64,000 bases of DNA from Streptomyces cavernae (GTDB taxonomy: Bacteria > Actinomycetota > Actinomycetes > Streptomycetales > Streptomycetaceae): assembly GCF_004023625.1 (NCBI RefSeq), contig NZ_RPDJ01000020.1, positions 1 through 64,000 of the forward strand, in the 5' to 3' direction. Under the pieces are notes generated by a model. That model made no database searches. It was given only the letters and a program-made list of their open reading frames with translations, and was not told the origin of the DNA. Made by a program: the position numbers and the translations under genes. Below are positions 33,992 through 42,387 of this stretch, piece after piece (positions within the stretch are counted from its first letter, which is position 1; every line of letters starts with the position of its first letter).

Positions 33992-34968
33992 CAGACCTCT
34001 TCGAGGTCCCGCCAGTCCCGGGAGTCCGGGCTGTCCGCGACCCAGCCGTCCAGCAGGCCCCTGACCAACGAGGCGGGCGCCGCGACCCCGCACTCACGTT
34101 CGGGCACCCACAGCTGCCCGTCGGTGCGGTGGCCGAGCGGTCCCGGGTGGCCGGGCTCGCTGTGGTCGTGCGGGTCGAGGTGCTCGCCGTCGCCCTCGTC
34201 GCTCGGCATCCGTGACTCCGAGCACATCCGGCACAGCAGCCGCACCGAGGACGACCAGTCCTCGGCGGCGAAGCCGGCGTCGGCGGCGAGCTGCTCCAGG
34301 GCGTCCCGGTCCGCCTCGGTGGCCGCCTCCAGCAGCACCACCCAGGTGGGCACCGGCGAGGGCGCCCACAGCTCGATCTCGTCGAAGACCGGGTACGAGT
34401 GCCCGGCGGAGGTGGTCCGCTCGCCGTGCGGCACCCCGTCGTGCAGGACGACCTCCCCCCAGCGCCGACCGGAGGAGGGCAGCGGGATCGAAAGCACCTC
34501 CATACGCGCCGGATCCAGTCTGCGCCCCCAGACGACCTCGGCCTCGCCCTCCGGCGACAGCCGTACGGCCGCACTGCCCAGGTCCATGCCCATGGGCTCG
34601 CCGGACGCGGTCGAACCACCCGGCACCCTGAGGCCGTACGCCTGCCAGGCCCGCCGCGCCAGCGGCCAGTCCTGCAGCGCCGTGGCCGCGATGCCGACGT
34701 TCCACCAGTCGGGAGCCCCGGCCTCGCGGTCGAGCAGCGCCACGGCCCTGAGGCCCGCCGCTCTGGCCTGCTCCCAGTCGTGCCGGAACTTGTGCAGGAG
34801 GGCCAGGTTGAACCAGGACTCCGAAAGCCACGGCTCCAGGTCCGCAGCACGTGTCAGCAGGGCGCCCGCGTCCTCGTACCGCCCGTCGCCGATCAGCGTG
34901 AACGCGCGGTCTGTGGCCCGCCGCCAGGAGGCGGAGGGCCGGTGCCGTCCCTTGCCGAAGATCCTCAC
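33988..34968 (-). CDS. Tetratricopeptide-repeat protein of unknown function
   Basis: 326 aa. The N-terminal half holds TPR-like helix pairs (RAFTLIGDGRYEDAGALLTRA, SWFNLALLHKFRHDWEQARAAG, WWNVGIAATALQDWPLARRAW). The C-terminal half is a separate domain with mixed strands (GMDLGSAAVRLSPEGEAEVVWGRRL, IPLPSSGRRWGEVVLHDGV) and a Cys/His pair (LLCRMCSES). No signal peptide. GTG 34968 was chosen because the sequence upstream looks non-coding. Its TAG stop spans the element/target junction of MITE copy 2, but the original target would also have read TAG. Confidence 0.78.
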   Translation of the reverse strand: MRIFGKGRHRPSASWRRATDRAFTLIGDGRYEDAGALLTRAADLEPWLSESWFNLALLHKFRHDWEQARAAGLRAVALLDREAGAPDWWNVGIAATALQDWPLARRAWQAYGLRVPGGSTASGEPMGMDLGSAAVRLSPEGEAEVVWGRRLDPARMEVLSIPLPSSGRRWGEVVLHDGVPHGERTTSAGHSYPVFDEIELWAPSPVPTWVVLLEAATEADRDALEQLAADAGFAAEDWSSSVRLLCRMCSESRMPSDEGDGEHLDPHDHSEPGHPGPLGHRTDGQLWVPERECGVAAPASLVRGLLDGWVADSPDSRDWRDLEEVC

Positions 34969-35085
34969 GATTCCCGCCTGCCAGTTCCTGTTCCCACTAC
35001 AGCTCCGGGCTGGCCTGTGCCCCCGTACACCCTGTACCTCGGCTCTTCCCTCGCATCCAACCACGGACGGCCTCAGGGGCGCTCA

Positions 35086-36432
35086 TTACCCATGGGTTAC
35101 CCAGCCATGACCGGCCTCAGACCGGGCGTTCGGGCCGTACCCGTCCGTCGCCCCGCCGTGCGCCAGCACCCTGGCCAGCGACTCGACCACCTCCGGCTGG
35201 TAGTCGCGGGCGGTGGCCAGGCGCAGCTTCTCCAGCGCGGCCAGCGGCCCCCCGGGGCCGGCGTCCCGGGTCATCTCCTCGTAGGCGTTCACCACGCGCA
35301 CGATCCGGGCGCTGACCGGCTGCTCACGATACGGGTCCGCCTGTCGCTCCACCACCACGGCGACTTCGGCGTCCACCCCGGTCTGACGCACCACGGCACC
35401 GCCCAGCAGAGCGATCCGGCGCTGCTGCTCGGCGTCCAGCGAGGCGGTGGCACCGGACGGGACCGGGTCGAGGAGCGAGAGCTGGCCGATGTCGTGCATC
35501 AGTGCGGCGTACTCCAGGACGGTGAGTTCCGGTTCGGTCAGCCCCAGCTCACGGCCGACGGCCCGGCTGAGCGCGGCCACCCGGTGGGCGTGCCCGGCGG
35601 GTGTGCATCCGGCGATCTCGGTGGCGCGAGCCAGTGAGGCGATGGTCTGCCGGTAGGTGGCGCGCACGGCCGCGTACCGGCGGAACGACAGCTGAGTGAG
35701 CAGCAGCGGCAACGAGAACACGGGCAGCGCCCACAGGCCCACGACACCGACGGCCAGCGACATCACGGCGCCGCTCGCGCAGACGACGGAGCCGATGCCG
35801 CGGGTGGCCCGCAGTTCGTCGCGCAGGAGCGGGCCGAAGGGCCAGCGGGTGCGGGCGCGCGCCAGGGCGGCGGCGAGGACGGCGTCGCACAGTACGGTGA
35901 CGGCGAGCAGGGCCATCGCCAGCACCGCGCAGTACGGGCCCGGCCGCGTCGCCGCCAACGGGACGTCGTCGTGGAGGGGTTGGAAGCACAGCGCGGCGAA
36001 GCCGACGGTGAGCACTCGGCGGGCGAGGTGGTCGCAGGCCCGGCCGTGGCCGAGCGCGATGTGCGGTACGGACCCGAGGAGCGACGCCGCCGTGACCACG
36101 GCCACGGTCTGGGCGACGCCGTGCTGGGCGGCCCGGCCTGCGCTCTCCCCGAGCAGCGCGTAGGCGAGCGCGGCCGCGGCCCCGAGCGGCGCCGCCTCCC
36201 GTTCGCCGCTCCACCGGGCCAGTTCCCCCACGGCGACGAGCACTCCGAAGGCGAGCGCGGTACCGCGGTCGTCGATCCCGTGCCAGAGCGTGACGCCGAG
36301 GGATCCGCAGGCGAGGACCGCGGCGGCCCCGTGCACACAGAGGAGGACGGGCCGCGCCGGCCCCGGCCGTCGGCCGCACACCCCGTACGCGCCGTGTGTC
36401 CCATAAGACAGGTGTCCCGCGTACTCGCTCAT
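35086..36432 (-). CDS. HD-domain membrane protein lacking the GYP motif
   Basis: 448 aa. About eight membrane segments fill the N-terminal 250 residues, followed by an HD phosphohydrolase-like domain (GHAHRVAALSRAVGRELGL, EYAALMHDIGQLSLLD). Where HD-GYP proteins have HHExxDGxGYP, this one reads VVERQADPYREQP, so at least part of the metal site and the GYP loop are gone. Its ATG overlaps the stop of the intact HD-GYP gene upstream (ATGA), so the two are made together. It may act as a sensor or partner rather than an enzyme. Corresponds to SCO5219 by position, as recalled. Confidence 0.82.
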   Translation of the reverse strand: MSEYAGHLSYGTHGAYGVCGRRPGPARPVLLCVHGAAAVLACGSLGVTLWHGIDDRGTALAFGVLVAVGELARWSGEREAAPLGAAAALAYALLGESAGRAAQHGVAQTVAVVTAASLLGSVPHIALGHGRACDHLARRVLTVGFAALCFQPLHDDVPLAATRPGPYCAVLAMALLAVTVLCDAVLAAALARARTRWPFGPLLRDELRATRGIGSVVCASGAVMSLAVGVVGLWALPVFSLPLLLTQLSFRRYAAVRATYRQTIASLARATEIAGCTPAGHAHRVAALSRAVGRELGLTEPELTVLEYAALMHDIGQLSLLDPVPSGATASLDAEQQRRIALLGGAVVRQTGVDAEVAVVVERQADPYREQPVSARIVRVVNAYEEMTRDAGPGGPLAALEKLRLATARDYQPEVVESLARVLAHGGATDGYGPNARSEAGHGWVTHG

Positions 36433-37787
36433 CCGCCCGTCTCCGCCCCGACCTTGGGCACCGGCCCGGCTCCCGCACCCTCGGGGGTGTCGGCGGTGAC
36501 CGCGGGGTGCCAGCCGTGGTGGTCGAGGGCGCGGATCAGCGCGTTCACCATACGGGGGTCGAACTGGGCGCCCGCGCAGCGTTCCAGTTCCTCCACGGCC
36601 GTCGCGACCGGGCGGGCACGGCTGTAGCAACGCGTGGACGTCATCGCGTCGAACGCGTCCGCGACCGCCACCACCCGTGCCGGCTCGGGGATTTGGCTGC
36701 CCGCCAGGCCGTAGGGGTAGCCGGTGCCGTCCAGCCGCTCGTGGTGGTGCAGGATCGCCGAGCGCGCCTCGCCGAGGAAGCCGATACCGCGGACCATCTC
36801 GTGGCCGTACTCCGGGTGCAGTTCGATGATCCGGCGCTCCTGCGGCGTCAGTGGACCGTCCTTGCGCAACAGCCTTGTGGGGACGCCGAGTTTGCCCACG
36901 TCGTGCAGGATCCCGGCGAACCGCAGCACCTCGACCTGTTCGTCGTCCATGCCCAGTTCCCGCGCGATCATCACGGAGGCCTGTCCCACCCGCTCGCTGT
37001 GCCCTCGGGTGTAGCCGTCCTTGATGTCGACGGCCTGCACCAGCGCCCGGATGGTGGCCTGGTGGGCGGCCCGTTCCCGGTGGTACTGCGCGAACACCCA
37101 GCAGGAGACGTACATCGGCAGCAGGACCAGGAACGCGGCCACGGGCCCGTACGGGCTGCGCCACAGCACCGCCATCATCAGCCCGGCGAGGCCGTGCACC
37201 GCGACCGGTGCCAGCGACCGCAGGAACAGCCCCCGCCAGGCGACCCGTACGGGCACCCGCTCGGCGGTGGCGAGGATGCCACCGTCGAGCACGGTCAGCG
37301 CCGCGCAGAACGCCAGCACTCCGGCACCGGCGGGCAGCAGCGCGTACGGGAAGTCGTGCGCGACCACCGCCTGGGGCCCGCCCAGCGCGCCGTGCGCCGA
37401 CGACGCGGCCCAGACCCCGACGGCCAGTTGGGCCGTCCGCCACACCCGGCGCAGCCTGCGCGGTCGCCGCTCGACGCGGGCGAGCAGGGCACCGGGCAGC
37501 GGCAGGAGGGCCGCGGCCGGCGGCGGCAGCAGGAAGGCGCCCGCGAGCAGTACGGGAAAGAAGGTGCCGAGCCCTTCCGCCACCCGGTGACCGGTGACCC
37601 GGTGGCCGACCGCATCCCGGCCGGCCGGCCGACGCCGCCTCAGCCCCTCACCTCCCGCGTACAGCGCGGCGAGCAGGGCCACGACGTCCCAGGAGACGTA
37701 AACATCCGGCAGACGGACGCAGCAGAGCAGGGCACCCACGACGACGCAGGCGACGTAGACACGCGCCCAAGGCGGCACCGACCGCAT
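36429..37787 (-). CDS. HD-GYP domain membrane protein (putative c-di-GMP phosphodiesterase)
   Basis: 452 aa. Roughly seven hydrophobic segments precede a complete HD-GYP domain from about residue 230: DIKDGYTRGHSERV, FAGILHDVGKLGVP (HD), HPEYGHEMV and ILHHHERLDGTGYPYGL (HHE...DGxGYP). Such domains hydrolyse cyclic di-GMP or related dinucleotides to linear products, so activity is plausible here. GGGAGGGAGCGCC precedes ATG 37787. It is the first gene of a coupled pair with the degenerate HD protein and lies downstream of sigR-rsrA on the same strand. Confidence 0.87.
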   Translation of the reverse strand: MRSVPPWARVYVACVVVGALLCCVRLPDVYVSWDVVALLAALYAGGEGLRRRRPAGRDAVGHRVTGHRVAEGLGTFFPVLLAGAFLLPPPAAALLPLPGALLARVERRPRRLRRVWRTAQLAVGVWAASSAHGALGGPQAVVAHDFPYALLPAGAGVLAFCAALTVLDGGILATAERVPVRVAWRGLFLRSLAPVAVHGLAGLMMAVLWRSPYGPVAAFLVLLPMYVSCWVFAQYHRERAAHQATIRALVQAVDIKDGYTRGHSERVGQASVMIARELGMDDEQVEVLRFAGILHDVGKLGVPTRLLRKDGPLTPQERRIIELHPEYGHEMVRGIGFLGEARSAILHHHERLDGTGYPYGLAGSQIPEPARVVAVADAFDAMTSTRCYSRARPVATAVEELERCAGAQFDPRMVNALIRALDHHGWHPAVTADTPEGAGAGPVPKVGAETGG

Positions 37788-37994
37788 GGCGCTCCCTCCC
37801 CAAGGCCCCGGTTCAGGCCTCCGGAGAATAGAGCGACGAGGGTGCCATGGGGAGGGCAACGCCGGATTCCGCGGTCCCGCGACCCATGGATTCGCACGTT
37901 CGGGTGGAGTTGGGCCGATCCAATGCCCTGCCGGGCCTTTGTCCGGGTCCGGGTGCGACACCTGAAGTGGACAGCATTGCCGGGCCGGTTGGCG

Positions 37995-38205
37995 GAGATC
38001 CGGCCCGATCGGGACCGAGATCTGGAGACCGGTGGGCGGGGACCCGGGCCCGATCAGGACCGAGATCTGGAGACCGGTAGGCGGGGACCCGGGCCCGATC
38101 AGGACCGAGATCTGGAGACCGGTAGGCGGGGACCCGGGCCCGATCAGGACCGAGATCTGGAGACCGGTAGGCGGGGACCCGGGCCCGATCAGGATGGGGA
38201 TCGGG
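37995..38205 (+). repeat. 45-bp tandem repeat, four copies
   Basis: GATCTGGAGACCGGT begins units at 38019, 38064, 38109 and 38154, each exactly 45 bp apart and almost identical. It lies in the 452-bp gap between rsrA and the HD-GYP gene. The plus strand could read a 15-residue repeat through it, but no start site or conserved protein supports translation. Confidence 0.93.
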
Positions 38206-38239
38206 CCGAACGTACGCGGGCCCGAGGCCCGGCCGGGAG

Positions 38240-38572
38240 TCAGGACTCCTGGGAGGTGACCGGCCCGGTCGGCGTGGCCGACGGGGCGGCTGTCACATCG
38301 TGCTCGGGCACCGTCTGCCCGGAGCGGATCAGCTCGATCCGGCCCATGACCTTGGCCCGCAGGTCGGTGGGCACGTCGTCATGCCCGCAGCAGCGCTTGA
38401 CCAGCTTCTTCACGGCCTGCTCGAGCCCGTACTTCTCCAGGCACGGGGAGCACTCCTCGAAGTGCACCTCGAACTTGGTGCAGTCCGCGTCCGGCATCTC
38501 GCGATCGAGGAACTCGTAGAGATGGTCCAGGACTTCACTGCAATCCGTCTCGTGCGGCTCTCCGCAGCTCAT
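38240..38572 (-). CDS. rsrA: Zinc-containing anti-sigma factor RsrA
   Basis: 110 aa ZAS-family redox switch. The key residues fall at the positions known for S. coelicolor RsrA: Cys3, Cys11, Cys31, His37, Cys41, Cys44 and the Cys61-Cys62 pair. In reduced form it binds zinc through the HxxxCxxC centre and holds SigR; thiol oxidation forms a disulfide, releases zinc and frees SigR. The ATG overlaps the sigR stop (ATGA), securing balanced synthesis. The C-terminal 25 residues are disordered. Confidence 0.96.
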   Translation of the reverse strand: MSCGEPHETDCSEVLDHLYEFLDREMPDADCTKFEVHFEECSPCLEKYGLEQAVKKLVKRCCGHDDVPTDLRAKVMGRIELIRSGQTVPEHDVTAAPSATPTGPVTSQES

Positions 38573-39243
38573 GAGCCCGAGCCTTTCGCTTCGTTCGACT
38601 CTCCGGCGCCGGCCGGGACCAGTCCGCGATCACGCGCGTAGTCCTCGAGCATGCCGCGCAGTTGACGGCGGCCCCTGTGCAGCCGGGACATCACCGTACC
38701 GATGGGTGTCCCCATGATGTCCGCGATCTCCTTGTACGCAAAGCCCTCTACGTCGGCGAGGTAGACGGCGATGCGGAACTCCTCGGGGATCGCCTGGAGC
38801 GCTTCCTTCACGTCCGAGTCGGGCAGGTGGTCGAGCGCCTGCGACTCGGCGGAGCGCAGGCCCGTCGACATGTGCGACTCGGCGCGCGCCAGCTGCCAGT
38901 CCTCGATCTCCTCGGCCGCACTGCGCTGAGGCTCGCGCTGCTTCTTCCGGTACGAGTTGATGAAGGTGTTCGTCAGGATCCGGTACAGCCACGCCTTGAG
39001 GTTGGTGCCCTCACGGAACTGGTGGAAGGACGCGTACGCCTTGGCATACGTCTCCTGCACCAGGTCCTCGGCGTCGGCCGGGTTACGCGTCATGCGCAGC
39101 GCGGCCGAATACATCTGGTCGAGGAATTCCAGCGCGTCCCGCTCGAAGCGCGCACTGCGCTCGGCCGACGACTCCGCACCCTCGGGCTGCCCCTCCGCCT
39201 GGCCGTGTTCGGTCCCTGCGTCGGTCCCAGTGACCGGACCCAC
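38569..39243 (-). CDS. sigR: ECF sigma factor SigR (thiol-oxidative stress)
   Basis: 224 aa from GTG 39243. Region 2 (FLDQMYSAALRMTRNPADAEDLVQETYAKAY, LKAWLYRILTNTFINSYRKK) and region 4 (EEFRIAVYLADVEGFAYKEIADIMGTPIGTVMSRLHRGR) are complete. It directs thioredoxin and thiol genes and its own operon. The frame continues upstream to ATG 39429, giving a 62-residue-longer form equivalent to the unstable sigma-R' isoform made from the autoregulated promoter. That promoter is visible at 39489-39515. The GTG sits unusually close to GGAGGAG, so the exact short-form start is uncertain. Confidence 0.93.
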   Translation of the reverse strand: MGPVTGTDAGTEHGQAEGQPEGAESSAERSARFERDALEFLDQMYSAALRMTRNPADAEDLVQETYAKAYASFHQFREGTNLKAWLYRILTNTFINSYRKKQREPQRSAAEEIEDWQLARAESHMSTGLRSAESQALDHLPDSDVKEALQAIPEEFRIAVYLADVEGFAYKEIADIMGTPIGTVMSRLHRGRRQLRGMLEDYARDRGLVPAGAGESNEAKGSGS

Positions 39244-39488
39244 CTCCTCCAGAGTCTGTGTGGAACCGAAACCGGTCCCACTCGAATCGGAGGATAGACG
39301 ACCTGCGGTCGCGACGGCGTGCCGATCCGGTCCGCCCGGTGCCCGGAGGGGCGCGTTCTTCGCCACGTGCAGCACGGACCAGTCCAGGTCAGCGGTGCTG
39401 CGGCGGCTCGGGCAGATGGTCGAACCCATGCGGTGGACTTCCTCTCCCAATGGCTTCGGCGGTACGTGTCCGTACCGTCTGCTCGCAC

Positions 39489-39515
39489 AACAGAAGTCCG
39501 ACCGTCGGCATTCCC
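39489..39515 (-). promoter_or_regulatory. SigR-dependent autoregulatory promoter
   Basis: On the minus strand GGGAAT (39515-39510), an 18-nt spacer and GTT (39491-39489) match the sigma-R consensus GGAAT-N18-GTT. It is placed so that its transcript includes the ATG 39429 of the long sigma-R' form. Confidence 0.85.
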
Positions 39516-39522
39516 GGGGCCG

Positions 39523-40158
39523 TCACCCCAGGCCCGTGACCCACTTCACCACCGCGTCGGTGATGATCCGCAGCGCCTCGTCCTGGCCGAGGGCCGCGCG
39601 TTTCGGCGCGGCGAAGCCATGATCGCCGTAGGGCACCTCGACGAGTTCGTAGGGGCCGGCCGGGAACTCCTCCGGCTTCCCGAACGGATCGTTGCCGCCC
39701 TGCACCACGAGCGTGGGCACCCGGGCCCCGAGGAGTTCCTCGGCGCGGGACTTCTCGGGCCTGCCCGGCGGGTGCAGGGGGAAGCTCAGCGCGAGCACGG
39801 CGGCGGCGCCGAGCTCCCGCGCCGTGCGGCACGCGACGCGGGCCCCGGCGCTCCGCCCGCCCGCGACGACGGGCACCCCCGGCGCGGCGAGCGCCGGCCA
39901 GATCCCCCGCCACCCCTCGTCCAGCGTCCTGGGCGCCGGGGCGACCTTCTTGCCGGCCACCCGCCAGGGCTGCTCGACGAGCGCGACGCTCACGCCCTGC
40001 GCGGGCAGGACACCGGCGAGGGCCACGAGGTCCCGGGCCTCGATCCCGCCGCCGGCACCGTGGCCGAGGGCGAGGACGAGCTCGGGCTGCTGCTTGGTGC
40101 GGTGCCAGGTGATCCGGGCGATCCCGGCCCCGGTCTCCACGGTCTCGTTACGAGTCAC
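39523..40158 (-). CDS. Alpha/beta-hydrolase family protein
   Basis: 211 aa. Oxyanion-side motif LALGHGAGGGIEARDL, nucleophile elbow VVAGGRSAGARVACRTA (Ser in GRSAG), acid region PTLVVQGGNDPFGKPEE and catalytic His in VPYGDHGFAAP. These follow the KANL3/TEX30-like or dienelactone-hydrolase-like branch. The substrate is unknown and there is no signal peptide. GTG 40158 was chosen; upstream sequence is repeat DNA. The sigR promoter lies just past its stop. Confidence 0.85.
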   Translation of the reverse strand: MTRNETVETGAGIARITWHRTKQQPELVLALGHGAGGGIEARDLVALAGVLPAQGVSVALVEQPWRVAGKKVAPAPRTLDEGWRGIWPALAAPGVPVVAGGRSAGARVACRTARELGAAAVLALSFPLHPPGRPEKSRAEELLGARVPTLVVQGGNDPFGKPEEFPAGPYELVEVPYGDHGFAAPKRAALGQDEALRIITDAVVKWVTGLG

Positions 40159-40214
40159 AGAGCCACGGTAATCGCGGGACGGCCGCTGCCCGGCTTCCCT
40201 CGGCCCGGGGAGTC

Positions 40215-40365
40215 CGAGGACGCGGCCGTCCAGGCCGACGGGGGGCTTGGGACGGAGCCCCCAGGAACGAGGCTGTCCAGGCCGACGGGGGGCTTGCGGG
40301 CAGCGCCCCCAAGAACGAGGCCGTCCAAGCCGACGGGGGTCTGGGGGCGGAGCCCCCAGGACGGG
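40215..40365 (+). repeat. 47/48-bp tandem repeat, three copies
   Basis: GTCCA(G/A)GCCGACGGGGG begins units at 40228, 40275 and 40323, with GGGGGC/GCCCCC hairpin potential in each. The remaining part of this 431-bp gap, to 40589, is Pro/Arg-codon-like GC-rich DNA with no gene I can support. Confidence 0.85.
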
Positions 40366-40589
40366 ACGGGAAGGGGCGGAGGGGGCGAACAAACCCTGGC
40401 CCGGTCGACCCACCACGCCCCCGCGGCAGCCAGCCGGCCCGACCCCTCCCCGGCGGGAGCGGGCATCCCCTCCCAGGCCCAGCCGACCCGCCCCCACCCG
40501 GCGCAGCCGGAACCGTCCTCCCCCGGGGAACCCGACCCCGGAAACCCAAGAGAGCGAGCCCCGAAGAAAGCGAGCCCCTCAGAAGATCC

Positions 40590-41405
40590 TCAGAAGAGGG
40601 TCCCCACCTCCGGCCCCTCCAGCTCCTTCAACAACTCCGGCCCGTTGTTGCGCACATTGCTCACCGCCGTGGACACGGGATACGCCCGCATCAGCCCACC
40701 GGGCGGCGGCGCGAGCAGCCCGCGAAGGTCCTCGACGTCCGTCCGGGCCGGGTCCAGCCAGGCGTCCCACCGGTCCGCGGTGAGCATCAGCGGCATCCGC
40801 GGGTGGATGTCGGCCAGGGAGCGCGGTCCCTCCGCGGGCGCCACCGCGAGCGGCGCGCTCTCCGCCTCCGTAGTGATCACCGAGCACGTCACCCACCACG
40901 CCTGCGGGTGCTCGTCCGGCAGCGTCCTGTCCCGCCAGAACTCGTACAGCCCGGCCATGGCGAAGATGGACCCGTCGGCGGGAAGCACGAAGTACGGCTG
41001 CTTGCGCGGGCGCTTCTTCTTGCCCTCGACCTCGAGATCGCGCTCCTGCTGCCCGGTGACCCACTCGAAGTACCCGTCGGCGGGGATGATGCAGCGCCGC
41101 GAGGTGAACGCCCGCCGGTACGAGGGCTTCTCGTGCACCGTCTCGGCGCGCGCGTTGATCATCCGCGCCCCGCCCTCCGGAGTCTTCGACCAGGACGGCA
41201 CCAGCCCCCACTTGAGCCGGCGCAGCTGGCGAACCGGACGCCGGTCGTCGGCGTCCTTCAAGGGACGGTCGAGGACCGCGTAGACCTCCTTGGTCGGGGC
41301 CACGTTGTAGTCGGGCGCCAGGGTCTCCTCCGGCTCCCACTTCTCGACCTCAAAGATTCCTGCGAGATCCTCGGGCCTACGACTTGCCGCATACCGTCCG
41401 CACAT
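40590..41405 (-). CDS. SRAP/YedK-type abasic-site processing protein
   Basis: 271 aa. Starts MCGRYAAS; Cys2 becomes the N-terminal residue that cross-links to abasic sites in single-stranded DNA. Other family residues are visible: the Asn in NVAPT, NARAET with its conserved Glu, CIIPADGYFEW, and HPRMPLML with the catalytic His. HMCES/YedK proteins shield abasic sites during replication. A gene of this family also lies beside aroA in M. tuberculosis, supporting orthologous context. Confidence 0.92.
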   Translation of the reverse strand: MCGRYAASRRPEDLAGIFEVEKWEPEETLAPDYNVAPTKEVYAVLDRPLKDADDRRPVRQLRRLKWGLVPSWSKTPEGGARMINARAETVHEKPSYRRAFTSRRCIIPADGYFEWVTGQQERDLEVEGKKKRPRKQPYFVLPADGSIFAMAGLYEFWRDRTLPDEHPQAWWVTCSVITTEAESAPLAVAPAEGPRSLADIHPRMPLMLTADRWDAWLDPARTDVEDLRGLLAPPPGGLMRAYPVSTAVSNVRNNGPELLKELEGPEVGTLF

Positions 41406-41525
41406 ACGTGCAACACTGCCAGATTCCGCGCGACCAGTAGCCCCCGTTGGACCACTAACCCGGTCACGACCAGTAGCCCCGTTGGACCAGTAATCCGGTC
41501 AGAGCAGTAGGAGCCCCGCCCACCC

Positions 41526-42248
41526 ATGGACACCACCGCAGCCACCTCACTCAGCGGCCTCTGGGACCAGGTCTTCGGCACGCAGCCCGACCCGGACACC
41601 TGGGTCGTGCTCGCCACCGCCGCCGCCGCACTCGCGGTGGTCGTCCCGCACCGCATATGGCGGCTCGCGCGCAACGCCATCACCATCGCCCATGAGGGCG
41701 GCCACGGCCTGGTCGCGCTGCTCACCGGCCGCACGCTCACCGGCATACGACTGCACTCGGACACCAGCGGCCTGACCGTCAGCCGCGGCAAGCCCACCGG
41801 CCTGGGCATGATCCTCACCGCGGCGTCCGGTTACACGGCTCCCCCGCTGCTCGGCCTCGGCGGCGCCGCCCTGCTGGCCGCGGGGCACATCACCGCCCTG
41901 CTGTGGCTCGCCACGGCGCTGCTGATCGTGATGCTGGTGATGATCCGCAACGCGTACGGCGCGCTCACCGTGGTGGTCACCGGCGGTACCTTCCTAGCGG
42001 TGTCCTGGCTCGCCGGGCCGCAGGTGCAGGCGGCGTTCGCGTACGCGGTGGTGTGGTTCCTGCTGCTGGGCGGCGTACGGCCGGCCTTCGAGCTGCAGGC
42101 CAAGCGGCGCCGCGGAGGGGCCGGAGACTCGGACGCGGACCAGCTGTCGCGGCTGACGAACGTCCCGGCGGCGATGTGGCTGTTCCTGTTCCACGCGGTG
42201 TCGCTGTGCTCGCTGCTCGGCGGCGGAAGGTGGCTCCTGGGGCTGTGA
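41526..42248 (+). CDS. M50-family-like membrane metallopeptidase
   Basis: 240 aa. The zinc motif HEGGH lies in ITIAHEGGHGLVALLTGRTLTGIRL, and several membrane segments follow (LLGLGGAALLAAGHITALLWLATALLIVMLVMI and others). The family has one His-Glu-x-x-His inside the membrane region, like M50B peptidases. The usual second motif (NxxPxxPLDGG) is not apparent, which fits the shorter actinobacterial M50-like group. Target unknown. The ATG at 41526 follows GTAGGAGCC. A repeat-type hairpin after the stop (42250) probably terminates it. Confidence 0.85.
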   Translation: MDTTAATSLSGLWDQVFGTQPDPDTWVVLATAAAALAVVVPHRIWRLARNAITIAHEGGHGLVALLTGRTLTGIRLHSDTSGLTVSRGKPTGLGMILTAASGYTAPPLLGLGGAALLAAGHITALLWLATALLIVMLVMIRNAYGALTVVVTGGTFLAVSWLAGPQVQAAFAYAVVWFLLLGGVRPAFELQAKRRRGGAGDSDADQLSRLTNVPAAMWLFLFHAVSLCSLLGGGRWLLGL

Positions 42249-42249
42249 G

Positions 42250-42327
42250 GCGCCCCCTGGGGCGCGGGTCCGTGCCGTCGACGGCTCCGCCGCGTGGGCA
42301 CGACCTGCCACAACGGGCCCGCAGCCG
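42250..42327 (+). repeat. Dispersed intergenic repeat, copy A
   Basis: About 78 bp containing GGCTCCGCCGCG(T/C)GGGCACGAC and GCCACAAC(G/T)GGCCCGCAGCC, shared in the same orientation with 45249-45326. It starts with a GCGCCCC/GGGGCGC hairpin right after a stop codon. Confidence 0.85.
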
Positions 42328-42387
42328 ATGGACGACCCGCGTTCCCGGCCAATCCCGGCGGCGCGTACCCCCACTAAAGTGGGGCGC

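Noticed and set aside
29910..34968. A small terpene biosynthetic gene cluster
   Set aside because: Only the P450 suggests it. No cyclase, prenyltransferase or precursor gene is present, and the remaining genes are housekeeping or regulatory.
36396..38519. Plus-strand frame reading a 15-residue repeat across the 45-bp array
   Set aside because: It runs antisense to the HD-GYP gene and rsrA and has no ribosome binding site. Codon-position GC follows the minus-strand genes.
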